The notes beneath the pieces were generated by a model. It saw only the letters and a list, made by a program, of their open reading frames with translations. It was not told where the DNA came from and ran no database searches. From JAHJFW01 sp964595075 (GTDB taxonomy: Bacteria; Patescibacteriota; Patescibacteriia; 2-12-FULL-60-25), in the NCBI GenBank assembly GCA_964595075.1, contig CAZQNT010000003.1:15601-79600 (forward strand): 64,000 nt of DNA. The letters are read 5' to 3'. The position numbers and the translations under genes were made by a program. Within the stretch, counting starts at the first letter, position 1; every line of letters starts with the position of its first letter. Of the stretch, positions 6,870 to 15,916 are shown in pieces.

Positions 6870-8609
6870 ATGACAAGGAGGAAGCGTCCCCCTAGGTATG
6901 GCGTGCCCAGGCGTGAAAAAATCACGCCGCATTATTGTTTTTATTTGGCTTGGCATCACCTTGCGATCGTTTTTTTATTTTGCGCGATCGGAGGTCTGGC
7001 GATAGGCGTTTTGTTATCTCCAATATTTCGTCCAACGCCGGTTTCCGCAACCACGAACGACAATGTTCGCGGATGGGCTTGGGCTGATCCCGTCGGTTGG
7101 ATTTCTCTTAACGATCAAAATCAAGGTTCCGGCGGCGGGACTTATGGAGTCAATCTCGATCTTTCCACGGGCGAATTGACCGGATTCGGTTGGTCGGAAA
7201 ACGCCGGATGGATTTGCTTTGGCAGTTCGTGCGGCGCGCCGGAGTGCAACGGATCCGTTCCGGCATCAAACCCGCCTTACGACATTCCGTACGCCGCCGT
7301 TGTTCCGGCTCCATTTTCGGCCGGCCCGGTTATTCGTAACGCGCATGGATGGGCGAAGGTTTGCGGTCAGGGTGATTCGGGTTGGATTTCGTTGAACTGC
7401 AGCGACCCGCTTCCGTCCGCATGCGGCTCATATCCTTATCGAGTCCCGTTCAATATGTCCACGCAACAATTTACGGATCCCACGGCGCCGGGTTCACCGG
7501 ACAACGGAACGTCGTTTGCGTGGAACGGAAACGGCGACGGATCAGGTATAGGTTTCGTTGATTTTCATCTCGCCTACGTACAAACTTCGGAAGAGACGAC
7601 GCCTGAATTATGCGCGAACGGATTCGATGACGACTTTAATGGATTGGAAGATTGCGAAGACACTCAGTGCGATCCCGTTTGTTTTCCTCCGCCGCCTCCG
7701 GACTTGACTGAAGATCAGTGTCCGCTTGGCACTGCCGATTTATGTTGCAGCGATAATGAAGACAACGAAGGCGATGGAAAAATTGATTGCGACGATTCGG
7801 ATTGTCAGGGAACCGCAAGCATGTGCACCGTCTCGTGGCTAAAAACGAAATTCGGGAACGTTTACGCGCAAAAGGGGATCGAATCGATCGCTCCGCCCGG
7901 TACTCAATTTAACGCATCATATTGCCTCTCGTATTCCGAAGGAACGATATCAGGTTTTGCAAGCAAGGTCGGTTGCGTTGAAGCCGGACAGCAGCTCGCT
8001 CTTCCGAACGAGAGCAACGGATACGTAGGAACGTTCGGCTCGATCGACGTACAAGGTATAGCCAACGGCCGTTATGGAGCCGTTGTGCAAATCGCGGATG
8101 GCTCGGCTATTCCGCAGCAGCTCGACGGAAAGATTTATTTGTATACCGGAGGCGGTACTTTGCAACTTCCCGCGAAATCTTTCCAAAATGGAAATGGAGC
8201 CAACGGTCGTGGAAACGGCTTGCTGTTCGTAAAAGGCGCGGATTTGGAAATTACCGGCGATCTTTCATACGCCTCTCCGTCCGTCGAGATGTATTTGAAA
8301 AATATCGCGTCTTTCGGCGTGATAGTAACAAGCGAGAACGGAAGTGGGGGAAACATCGCGATCGCCCCGACGGTTCAAAAAGTCGTAGGTACTTTTTTTG
8401 CGGAAAAGTCATTCAACACCGGATCCTCGGCCGTACCGCTCGACGCTTATGGGATGTTCGCTTCTCGTCAGTTTTTGTTCGAGCGAACCGGAGGCACCAG
8501 CTCGACTGCGGCGGAAACAATAAGTTTTGACGGTCGGGCTATCGCCAATCCTCCTCCGGGCATGCAAAACGTTGGCAAATCGTTACCATCGGCAAAAACC
8601 GGTTTTTGA
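6870..8609 (+). CDS. Membrane-anchored surface protein at the head of the pilus locus
   Basis: A 579-residue protein. The basic N-terminus (MTRRKRPPRYG) and one hydrophobic segment (about 27-50) give a type II anchor or uncleaved signal. The exported part has three Trp/Gly motifs (GWAWADPVGWISLN, GFGWSENAGWICF, GWAKVCGQGDSGWISLNC). Two Cys/Asp-rich blocks follow (NGFDDDFNGLEDCEDTQC and DNEGDGKIDCDDSDC) that look like calcium-binding loops, then a beta-rich C-terminal half. I know of no named family. Its position directly before pilM suggests an adhesin or a pilus-associated surface factor; that is inference. The ATG at 6870 is preferred over an upstream start at 6852, which overlaps the -10 element. 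Confidence 0.7.
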   Translation: MTRRKRPPRYGVPRREKITPHYCFYLAWHHLAIVFLFCAIGGLAIGVLLSPIFRPTPVSATTNDNVRGWAWADPVGWISLNDQNQGSGGGTYGVNLDLSTGELTGFGWSENAGWICFGSSCGAPECNGSVPASNPPYDIPYAAVVPAPFSAGPVIRNAHGWAKVCGQGDSGWISLNCSDPLPSACGSYPYRVPFNMSTQQFTDPTAPGSPDNGTSFAWNGNGDGSGIGFVDFHLAYVQTSEETTPELCANGFDDDFNGLEDCEDTQCDPVCFPPPPPDLTEDQCPLGTADLCCSDNEDNEGDGKIDCDDSDCQGTASMCTVSWLKTKFGNVYAQKGIESIAPPGTQFNASYCLSYSEGTISGFASKVGCVEAGQQLALPNESNGYVGTFGSIDVQGIANGRYGAVVQIADGSAIPQQLDGKIYLYTGGGTLQLPAKSFQNGNGANGRGNGLLFVKGADLEITGDLSYASPSVEMYLKNIASFGVIVTSENGSGGNIAIAPTVQKVVGTFFAEKSFNTGSSAVPLDAYGMFASRQFLFERTGGTSSTAAETISFDGRAIANPPPGMQNVGKSLPSAKTGF

Positions 8610-8640
8610 TTTACTATACAGATTAAGACCATCAAAAAAT

Positions 8641-9708
8641 ATGGGACTGTTTTCAAAAGCCGCATCCAAGCAGAGTTACCTCGGGATTGATCTCGGATAT
8701 TCCGGGATCAAACTCGTCGAGCTCTTAAATGAAAAAGGCCGTGCGCGTCTTGTGACTTACGCGTTTGTCGACGGCAATATGCAGTCGAACGATAGACCGC
8801 TCATAGAAGATACTGATAGGACGGCGGCGCTATTGAAGAAAATGGTCGCGAAAGCGAGATGCACTACAAAACGAACGGTCGCCGCGCTTCCGGTATCCTC
8901 CGTATTCTCATCGATTATCAGCGTCCCTGCGGCAAACGAGAAAGAATTAAAAGAAGCGATTCAATGGCAGGCGAAAAAACTAATCCCCGTTCCTCTTGAA
9001 GACATCACGCTTGATTCAAAGACTATCGATACTACTGATGCGCCAGGCGGAAAAAAGATTACGCGCGTTTTGATTACCGGCGCGCCGAAACCGCTCGTGA
9101 ACAAGTACATCGAGATTTTCAAGAAAGCGGGGCTGGATCTAATATCTCTCGAAACCGAAGCGTTTGCGCAAATCAGGTCTCTGGTAGGGAAAGATCGATC
9201 CAGCATAATGGTGATCGATATCGGCTCGCAGCGCACCAATATATCCGTCGTTGAAAAAGGCGTGCCGTTTTTGAACCGCTCCATCGCAACCGGCGGAATC
9301 GCGATCTCGCAAACCATAGCAAAAACTCTCGGCATAACATTCGAACAGGCGAATACAATGAAGCGCGATATTCGTTCCATGCAGGGGTTTACGCCGACGG
9401 GGGACCTTTCATCTATTTTGCAAACGCTTTTGAAGCCGATCTTGGATGAGATACGTTACTCGTTCAATTTGTATCAGGGTCAAAGCGAAGGAGGACAGGC
9501 GAAACGGATCGACAAAATCATATTAACCGGAGGATCATCGCTTTTGCCTCGCTTGCCGGAATTTTTAACGCAACTTCTTAACGTCAACGCGTATCTGGGC
9601 GATCCATGGGCGCGAGTAGTTTATCCGCAAGACTTGCGTCCGGTTCTTGACGATATTGGCGCGCGATTCACCGTATCAATAGGATGCGCGATGAGGGATA
9701 TCGAATGA
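8641..9708 (+). CDS. pilM: Type IV pilus assembly ATPase-fold protein PilM
   Basis: A 355-residue actin/FtsA-fold protein of the pilus alignment complex. The nucleotide-binding motifs are visible: LGIDLGYSGIKLVEL at the N-terminus, MVIDIGSQRTNISV in the middle and ILTGGSSLLPRL near the end. PilM sits on the cytoplasmic face and binds the N-terminal tail of PilN, which is the next gene. ATG at 8641 (MGLFSKAASKQSYLGIDLG) matches the usual PilM start; the frame extends further upstream but only over the previous gene's end. Operon with pilN, pilO, the pilP-like gene and pilB. Confidence 0.92.
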   Translation: MGLFSKAASKQSYLGIDLGYSGIKLVELLNEKGRARLVTYAFVDGNMQSNDRPLIEDTDRTAALLKKMVAKARCTTKRTVAALPVSSVFSSIISVPAANEKELKEAIQWQAKKLIPVPLEDITLDSKTIDTTDAPGGKKITRVLITGAPKPLVNKYIEIFKKAGLDLISLETEAFAQIRSLVGKDRSSIMVIDIGSQRTNISVVEKGVPFLNRSIATGGIAISQTIAKTLGITFEQANTMKRDIRSMQGFTPTGDLSSILQTLLKPILDEIRYSFNLYQGQSEGGQAKRIDKIILTGGSSLLPRLPEFLTQLLNVNAYLGDPWARVVYPQDLRPVLDDIGARFTVSIGCAMRDIE

Positions 9709-9725
9709 CGAAATCCGAATGACAA

Positions 9726-10778
9726 ATGACGGATAATATCTCGCTACTTCCGGAAAACCTACGAAAAAGGGAGGAGCAAATTAAGAAAGAGGCGCCTACT
9801 CCGGAACGGGAGGAGGAAGTTAAGATGCATTTGCCTTCCGCTGAAGAGGAAGACATTGAGATCATTGAAATCGACGAGGGAGAGGTGGGAGAAGTTTTGG
9901 CTGGCGAGCCGTCTTTTACGCGAGCTATTTTCGGAATTCAAAGTTTTTTTCAGGACATGAAGGCGAAGCTGCTTCATCCTTACGCGGCTGAACCGCCGCC
10001 AAAGCTGCCACCGCAATTTTTTACTCCTCCAAAACCCAAAGAAAAAAAACCGCCGCCTGGACTCGTTCCTATTCCCGGAGTCACGCCTCCTCCAATAATT
10101 CAAATCAAAGAGGCGGTTGTTGCGCAACAAAAGCCGCGAGTGATGCCGGCGGCGAAGACTCCGAAGCGCGTACGCATTATCAAGCGTGTCAGAAAACCGG
10201 TACGCGTCAGTTTTTTGGACGAACAAGAATTGCAGTTGCGAATAGACATACCGCGCCGGAGATTCACGTTGGCGATTTATGTCGTAGCGTTTGCGTTGTT
10301 GTTCACCGGATCATATTTGATTTTGATTTGGCAGGGCGAACGAGTCGGCGCGAACGCGGAGAGCGTGCGCATGGATTTGACTGAAATCGAAAAGAAGATC
10401 AGCGAGAAACAAAGCGCGTGGATTTCCTATCAAGACCTTGAACCGCGCCTTAAAGCATTGGGAGCGCTTCTTGATCGTCACGTTGCGCCAACACGGCTTT
10501 TCGACCAATTGGAACGTTATACCGTGAAGGATGCTTCTTACAGTTCGTTCACCCTGTCGCCGGACGGCCACTTGCTGTTGTCGGCCAGTACGAAATCGTA
10601 CGAATCTGCGGCTCGGCAAATCGTATCGTTTCGTAAATCAGGCATCGCCAGCTCGGTAGAAGCGTTCGGATACCAGGCGAGTTTTGACGATGCAACGGGG
10701 GCAATCATCAAGGTTACGTTTCAAATCAATCTGGTTTTGAATCCCGAGGTTCTTCGTTTGGCGCAAGTTAAAAAGTAA
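9726..10778 (+). CDS. pilN: PilN-like pilus alignment protein with a long proline-rich insert
   Basis: A 350-residue protein. Its N-terminus NISLLPENLRKRE matches the INLLP-type motif by which PilN docks on PilM. Known PilN proteins have the membrane helix about 20 residues later, but here an acidic then Pro-rich stretch (about 15-175) intervenes before the single helix (about 180-203). The C-terminal part has a short coiled coil and a ferredoxin-like domain, as in PilN. The long insert would give the PilM-docking peptide a flexible tether. Family assignment rests on motif, topology and gene order. Confidence 0.8.
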   Translation: MTDNISLLPENLRKREEQIKKEAPTPEREEEVKMHLPSAEEEDIEIIEIDEGEVGEVLAGEPSFTRAIFGIQSFFQDMKAKLLHPYAAEPPPKLPPQFFTPPKPKEKKPPPGLVPIPGVTPPPIIQIKEAVVAQQKPRVMPAAKTPKRVRIIKRVRKPVRVSFLDEQELQLRIDIPRRRFTLAIYVVAFALLFTGSYLILIWQGERVGANAESVRMDLTEIEKKISEKQSAWISYQDLEPRLKALGALLDRHVAPTRLFDQLERYTVKDASYSSFTLSPDGHLLLSASTKSYESAARQIVSFRKSGIASSVEAFGYQASFDDATGAIIKVTFQINLVLNPEVLRLAQVKK

Positions 10779-10785
10779 CGCGAAC

Positions 10786-11412
10786 ATGGTAAAAATCACG
10801 AACGAAAAAAAGGCATCTCCGCTTCTCACCGATTATTACTCGACATCTTTTTTCTTGCTCATTTTGCTTTTTTTGGTCGCCTCGGCGTTCGCGCTATTGC
10901 CGCTCATGAATCAATTGAAGACGAAGAATTCCGAACTTGGCGCTGATATTGAACGCCTCACGCAAGAGCGGGCGTATTTGCAGAGTTTGGATCAATCGAT
11001 CGTATCCGCGGAAAACATTTCGCCTACGGTATTAAGCCGTGTAGATCAGGCGTTGCCGAGAGAGTCGAATGTTCCGGAATTATTGACTTTGCTCGGAAGC
11101 GTCTCTGAAATGGACGGCGTGAAATTGAATTCCGTAAATTTTTCAGAAGTTAAGTCAGCGCAAGCCCGCGGAGCTGCGAGCGCGACATCCAGCATAATGC
11201 AAACGCAAATCAATATCTCCGTTAGCGCGGCAAATTATCCGCAAATAAAACGATTCCTTAGTCATCTTGAATCGAGTCTTCGTCTTTTGGATGTGGTTGG
11301 AATAAACGTGTCGCTAGACGGAGAAAGGGCGACGTACGCGATACAGCTCGCCACCTACGCTTATAGACCGGCGGTTGTTCCGAGGGCGACTACAGAGAAT
11401 AAGAAGCTATGA
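10786..11412 (+). CDS. pilO: PilO-like pilus alignment protein
   Basis: A 208-residue protein with one membrane helix (about 23-45), a heptad-like coiled coil (about 45-75) and a C-terminal alpha/beta domain, the topology of PilO. In known systems PilO pairs with PilN through these domains. Sequence identity to named families is not obvious by eye, so gene order (pilM-pilN-pilO) carries most of the weight. The stop overlaps the next start (ATGA at 11409-11412). Confidence 0.78.
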   Translation: MVKITNEKKASPLLTDYYSTSFFLLILLFLVASAFALLPLMNQLKTKNSELGADIERLTQERAYLQSLDQSIVSAENISPTVLSRVDQALPRESNVPELLTLLGSVSEMDGVKLNSVNFSEVKSAQARGAASATSSIMQTQINISVSAANYPQIKRFLSHLESSLRLLDVVGINVSLDGERATYAIQLATYAYRPAVVPRATTENKKL

Positions 11413-11768
11413 CGAATCGAAAAATACCGCTAATCGCGCGAATCGTACAAATAACGGTAATATTGGGTTGTATCGGTGGCTTGTTATGGGTCGGCATGAG
11501 ATTTTTTGAACCTGTTCCTGTGCCGCCAAACGCAAAGATTCAACGAGCCGTGAAATTCGACGCATCGTCCGACGTCAGCAAGAATTCGGTTTTTAGCGGA
11601 TTGCAGCAATACGGCACCGCTATGGTAGAAGTTGGGGAGACGGGGAGGGTAAATCCGTTCGTGCCATTGCCTTCTCCGGTCAATGTTACGGGTACCGTGA
11701 CTTCGACAAAATCAATGCTGAATCTTACGAAGCAAGCAACAGGTACTACAATGGAAGCGGCAAATTAA
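11409..11768 (+). CDS. Small membrane protein in the PilP position
   Basis: A 119-residue protein with one membrane helix (about 12-31) and a short exported part containing GRVNPFVPLP. That motif resembles the DPF/NPF-P motif of PilP lipoproteins. It has no lipobox cysteine, so it would be helix-anchored rather than lipidated. It overlaps pilO by four bases and ends two bases before pilB. A PilP-like role is inferred from position and the short motif. Confidence 0.6.
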   Translation: MTNRKIPLIARIVQITVILGCIGGLLWVGMRFFEPVPVPPNAKIQRAVKFDASSDVSKNSVFSGLQQYGTAMVEVGETGRVNPFVPLPSPVNVTGTVTSTKSMLNLTKQATGTTMEAAN

Positions 11769-11770
11769 GT

Positions 11771-13510
11771 ATGGACGAAAAATTACTTGAATTTCTTGTA
11801 AAAAAAGGCCTTCTGGACGAGAAGACTCTTTCGATCGTTCGCGAACTTATTTTGCGCGGTAAAACTGCGGAACAGGTTCTCGTGGGCGGAAAATATGTTC
11901 CGGAGACCGATCTCGCAAAGGCGAAGGCAGAAATCTTTGCACTGCCTTTCGTCGATATTGCGAATGTGCAGGTGACGCAGGAAGTCATCGAGTTGATCCC
12001 TGCCGCTACAGTACAGAGTTATAAAATGGTTCCTATCGGGTTTGATGGAACGACCATACAGGTCGCCATGCAGAATCCGCAGGATGTTCACGCCATGGAA
12101 GCGCTACAGTTTTTAGCGAATGAGCGAAAGTGGAGAGTGCAGACGGTTGTAGTTCCGGCAAGTCAGATGACTCGTCTGCTCAGGCAGGCCGGAACATCCT
12201 CGGGAGAGGTAGAGTCCGCTCTCGCCGAAGCCAAGGGAAAGTTTTCTCAACCAAAGGAGATAAGAGACGAGGCGAGCGCCCTCGAAGAAGTAATCAAAGG
12301 TGCGCCCGTGTCTCGTATGATTTCTGTGATAATGCGGCAGGCCGTGGACGGCGGCGCTTCCGATATTCATATCGAGCCCATGGGCGACGAGTCTCGCGTT
12401 CGCTACCGTATTGACGGAGTTTTGCGCACGTCTCTCGCGCTTCCGCTGTATATTCATCCGGCTCTCGTGTCTCGCATAAAGGTTTTGGCTAATTTGAAAC
12501 TCGATGAGACGCGGATTCCCCAAGACGGCCGTATCACCGAGTCGCTAAACGGAAAGAAAATCGACTTTCGCGTTTCCACGCTTCCGGTCGTCGACAATGA
12601 GAAGGTAGTGATGCGTATTCTCGACACTTCGGTCGGCGCTCCGACTTTTGAGACCCTCGGCTATAGAAAAGAGTATATCGACATAATCAAGCAAGAGATC
12701 AAGAAACCTTTCGGACTGTTTTTGATCACCGGTCCGACAGGTTCCGGAAAATCAACAACGTTGTTTTCAGGGCTCAATCTTCTTAATGCCGAGGGCGAAA
12801 ACATCTCCACTCTTGAAGATCCCGTGGAATACTACATTGCAGGAGTGAATCAATCGCAGATTCGTCCGGAGATCGGTTATACGTTCGCGACCGGGCTGCG
12901 TTCGCTTTTGCGGCAGGATCCTAACGTGATAATGGTTGGAGAAATTCGTGACCGCGAAACCGCGGAGCTCGTTATCCACGCGTCGCTCACAGGGCACCTC
13001 ATCTTTTCCACGCTCCACACGAACGATGTTTTCAGTATCGTGCCGCGGCTTGTGGATATGGGAGTCGAGCCGTTTTTGCTCGCAGCGACTATGAACCTCG
13101 GGATTGCGCAACGTTTGGCGAGAAAGATTTGCTCGCATTGCAAAGAGCCGCAGGAAGTTTCGGTTGAAACTATTGAAAAAATTAGAAAGCAGCTCGCGGG
13201 GATTCCAAAGGCATACCTCCCTGCGTCACTCGACATCTCCGGTACTTTGATTTTTTATCACGGCAAAGGTTGCGCGCGTTGCGGGAATTCGGGATACTCC
13301 GGTCGTACGTCGGTCGCGGAACTTTTTCAATTTACGCCACAAGCGAAACGTTTGATAGAAAGGGGATTTACCGCCGATGAAGGCAGAAAAGAGGCGGCGA
13401 GGCAGGGGATGCTCACGCTTCGCCAAGATATTATTCTAAAGGCGATCGAGGGGATTACGACGTTGGAAGAGGTTTTGCGGGTTAGTCAGGAGACGAGCGA
13501 AGGGGAATAA
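11771..13510 (+). CDS. pilB: Type IV pilus extension ATPase PilB (GspE family)
   Basis: A 579-residue ATPase that powers pilus assembly. It has an N-terminal MshEN-type domain (about 1-150), then the GspE core. The core has Walker A GPTGSGKSTT (about 320), the Asp box, Walker B VIMVGEIRDRETA (about 385) and the His box (STLHTND). The zinc-binding tetracysteine is CSHC (about 454) plus CARC (about 502), which marks PilB/GspE rather than PilT. No PilT retraction ATPase is present in this window. The stop codon is immediately followed by an inverted-repeat element (13511-13601). Confidence 0.95.
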   Translation: MDEKLLEFLVKKGLLDEKTLSIVRELILRGKTAEQVLVGGKYVPETDLAKAKAEIFALPFVDIANVQVTQEVIELIPAATVQSYKMVPIGFDGTTIQVAMQNPQDVHAMEALQFLANERKWRVQTVVVPASQMTRLLRQAGTSSGEVESALAEAKGKFSQPKEIRDEASALEEVIKGAPVSRMISVIMRQAVDGGASDIHIEPMGDESRVRYRIDGVLRTSLALPLYIHPALVSRIKVLANLKLDETRIPQDGRITESLNGKKIDFRVSTLPVVDNEKVVMRILDTSVGAPTFETLGYRKEYIDIIKQEIKKPFGLFLITGPTGSGKSTTLFSGLNLLNAEGENISTLEDPVEYYIAGVNQSQIRPEIGYTFATGLRSLLRQDPNVIMVGEIRDRETAELVIHASLTGHLIFSTLHTNDVFSIVPRLVDMGVEPFLLAATMNLGIAQRLARKICSHCKEPQEVSVETIEKIRKQLAGIPKAYLPASLDISGTLIFYHGKGCARCGNSGYSGRTSVAELFQFTPQAKRLIERGFTADEGRKEAARQGMLTLRQDIILKAIEGITTLEEVLRVSQETSEGE

Positions 13511-13601
13511 GATCATATTATGAAATTTTACTTATCTCGCTGCGGAACTCGCTGCGCTCGGGCAGTCCTCGCTGCGATAAGTAAAATTTCATAATATGAT
13601 C
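13511..13601. repeat. Stem-loop element A: locus-specific 26-bp arms, conserved loop
   Basis: Perfect 26-base arms (13511-13536 and 13576-13601) start on the first base after the pilB stop. The loop holds three TCGCTGCG octamers (13537, 13549, 13569). Its core, GAACTCGCTGCGCTC then CAGTCCTCG, recurs in the element at 52721-52813, whose arms are unrelated. Confidence 0.9.
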
Positions 13602-13616
13602 TCTGAAATAATTTAA

Positions 13617-13997
13617 ATGTATATGAAATCCACTATTCTGATTATTGAGGACGATGCGTTTCTTGCGGGGATATATGCGAAAAAAATGGAAGAGGAGGGT
13701 TTTCAGTGCGTTCTTGCGACGAACGGCGAAGACGGGTTGAGGCAGGTTCAAAAAGAGAAGCCAACGTTGATTTTGTTGGATCTTATGTTGCCGAAGATGA
13801 ACGGATTCGAGGTGTTGGAGGCGTTGAAGCGCGATACGGGAACGGCATCCGTACCCGTTCTCGTGATGACGAATCTCGCGGAGCGAAAAGACGTCGAGCG
13901 ATGCATGGCGCTTGGCGCGGCAGGATACGTCATCAAAGCCCACGCCTTGCCGCATGAAACGGTCAGTAAGATAAAACAAATATTATCCAAAAGCTAA
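13617..13997 (+). CDS. CheY-like single-domain response regulator
   Basis: A 126-residue receiver domain. The acidic pair is in LIIEDDAF, the phosphoacceptor Asp is in LILLDLMLPKMNG (about residue 55), the conserved Thr/Ser is in VLVMTN and the Lys in YVIKAHAL. No output domain follows. In this position, between pilB and pilC, it may act on pilus motors as PilG/PilH-type regulators do; that is inference. No histidine kinase is seen in the window. The in-frame ATG at 13623 is an alternative start. Confidence 0.88.
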   Translation: MYMKSTILIIEDDAFLAGIYAKKMEEEGFQCVLATNGEDGLRQVQKEKPTLILLDLMLPKMNGFEVLEALKRDTGTASVPVLVMTNLAERKDVERCMALGAAGYVIKAHALPHETVSKIKQILSKS

Positions 13998-14016
13998 ACA
14001 TTGCAATATTATATCC

Positions 14017-14098
14017 GTGTCATTCCCGTGAAGACGGGAATCCAGATCAAAAGGATTATTTTTCACTATCTGGATCCACGCCTACGCTGGGATGACGC
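14017..14098. repeat. ATTCCCG-type MITE-like repeat, copy 1
   Basis: Starts GTGTCATTCCCGTG, contains an inner hairpin (ATTCCCGT and ACGGGAAT) and ends GGGATGACGC, the inverse of its start. The copy at 17180-17277 shares both ends and the CTGGATCCAC block. Confidence 0.75.
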
Positions 14099-14107
14099 AT
14101 ACATCGC

Positions 14108-15319
14108 ATGCCTTCATTTAAGTATAGAGTTCGGTTGGCGGACGGGTCCGTGCAGTCCGGATTAGTTGAGGCGGAGAATAGAGACGCCGCCTCATTAGCT
14201 TTGCAGGAACGCGGGTATGACGTCATGCTTTTGGAAACCGCGTCCGCCTTTTCAGCCGGGCAAGGCGGCGGCATGGGTTTTTTGAATCGTATAAACAAAA
14301 AGGAGCTTGTGATAGTGGCCAGGACGCTGTCCGTAATGGTTTCCGCTTCCGTTCCTCTCGTTGACGCTGTACGAAACATCGCAAGGCAGACTGAAAATCC
14401 AAGACTTAGGGGGTTGTTGGCGCAAGTAGCGTCAGACGTTGAAAGCGGAGGAAAACTTTCCGACGCTTTGGATATTTACGGCAAGGTGTTCGGCGATTTT
14501 TTTATTAACATGATCCGATCCGGTGAAACGTCCGGACAGCTCGCCGGCGTGTTGGAATATCTTGCGGATCAAATGGAAAAAGATTACGACCTGAACGCCA
14601 AAGTTAAAGGCGCAATGATTTATCCGGCGTTCATCATGTCAGGGCTTTTCGTGGTCGCGTTTATAATGATGTCTTTCGTGATTCCAAAGTTGACCGCGAT
14701 TCTGGAGGAGGCGGACGTCGCTCTACCGTTAAGTACGCGAATTTTGATAACAGTATCCGGTGCTTTTGAAAATTATTGGTGGCTTATTCTTATTTTTATG
14801 GCAGTCATTGCCGGAGTTATCCGCTCGTGGCTTTCGACTCCTGGTGGGAGGTATCTTTGGGATTTAATGAAAATGCGAATCCCGATTTTCGGAGGGTTGT
14901 TGCAACGAATTTATGTGGTTCGGTTCGCGCGTTCGCTTTCAACTCTAAACAAAGGCGGTGTGGACATGGTTTCTTCTCTTGAAATAGTAGCGGGTGTCAT
15001 GGGAAACGCCGCATGGAAACATCTCGTGTTCCTGACCATACAAGAGCTGAACGAAGGAAATTCCATTGTCACTGCCATGATGAGGGAGAAGTATGTTCCG
15101 TCCATGATGATTCAAATGTTAGGAGTTGGGGAGGATACCGGACGTATTCAAGAGGTATTAGAGAGGTTAAGCTCGTTTTTCACAAGAGAAATCGACAATA
15201 CCGTTGCGAACCTCGTGTCTCTCATAGAGCCGGCAGTCATGATTTTACTAGGCGTTGGCGTAGGAGTGATGGTTTCCGCGATATTATTGCCTTTGTACAG
15301 TCTATCGTCGGCTGTCTAA
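14108..15319 (+). CDS. pilC: Type IV pilus inner-membrane platform protein PilC
   Basis: A 403-residue protein with two T2SF domains, each ending in membrane helices (about 165-190, 215-240 and 375-398). The N-terminal MPSFKYRVRLADGSVQSG, the repeated IRSGETSGQL/GVGEDTGRIQEVL motif and total length all match PilC/GspF. It sits in the inner membrane, binds PilB and feeds pilins into the fibre. The preceding 14017-14098 repeat lies in its leader. A strong Shine-Dalgarno is not evident. Confidence 0.94.
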   Translation: MPSFKYRVRLADGSVQSGLVEAENRDAASLALQERGYDVMLLETASAFSAGQGGGMGFLNRINKKELVIVARTLSVMVSASVPLVDAVRNIARQTENPRLRGLLAQVASDVESGGKLSDALDIYGKVFGDFFINMIRSGETSGQLAGVLEYLADQMEKDYDLNAKVKGAMIYPAFIMSGLFVVAFIMMSFVIPKLTAILEEADVALPLSTRILITVSGAFENYWWLILIFMAVIAGVIRSWLSTPGGRYLWDLMKMRIPIFGGLLQRIYVVRFARSLSTLNKGGVDMVSSLEIVAGVMGNAAWKHLVFLTIQELNEGNSIVTAMMREKYVPSMMIQMLGVGEDTGRIQEVLERLSSFFTREIDNTVANLVSLIEPAVMILLGVGVGVMVSAILLPLYSLSSAV

Positions 15320-15394
15320 TATCCTGTTTCACTCATTGTCTGCATGTGATAAACTATCCACATATTAATAATTCATCTTTTAACAAAGACGTTT

Positions 15395-15886
15395 ATGAAA
15401 CGCAAAGGTTTTACACTAATTGAGTTGCTGGTCGTTATCGCTATCATCGGATTGCTCGCTACGCTTGCCGTTGTCGCGTTCGGCAACGCGCGGCAGAAAG
15501 CTAACGACGCAAAGCGTGTAGCGGACATTCGAGGTATAGTCGCGGCATTCGCATCCGCATCACAGGACGGCGCTGCTTTGTGCGATGCGACAGGAGCAGC
15601 TCCATGTGCGGCAGGTACTACGGTCAGCCAGTGCGGACTTTTTACGCCCGCATGCGTGGCAGGAAATTCCGACGTCACTAAAAATTACATAAACCTGTCA
15701 AATATCAAGGATCCTCAGTATACGGCTGCCTGTGGCGGCGCTCCTTACGCGGCTTGCGACTATACGCTTGTAGTAGCAGGAAGTATCTCGGATTTCACAA
15801 TCGGTTTCGTCACGCAGCAGAGTGATTTGCAGGGGTTGTCCGCAGGAACGTCGCATGAAGCCAACCAAAACGGGTTGCTGAATTAA
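15395..15886 (+). CDS. Type IV pilin (major-pilin-like)
   Basis: A 163-residue prepilin with a class III signal: MKRKG cut before FTLIELLVVIAIIGLLATLA, with Glu at +5. The N-terminal helix is followed by a RQKANDAKRVADIRGI stretch typical of pilins in this type of genome. The exported part has six Cys residues, enough for disulfides. It follows a 75-base intergenic gap after pilC, the largest in this part of the cluster, so it may have its own promoter. It is likely the major subunit, though this is judged only from position. Confidence 0.88.
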   Translation: MKRKGFTLIELLVVIAIIGLLATLAVVAFGNARQKANDAKRVADIRGIVAAFASASQDGAALCDATGAAPCAAGTTVSQCGLFTPACVAGNSDVTKNYINLSNIKDPQYTAACGGAPYAACDYTLVVAGSISDFTIGFVTQQSDLQGLSAGTSHEANQNGLLN

Positions 15887-15916
15887 AAAGCGGGTTGTTC
15901 GTCAAAATAATAGAGT

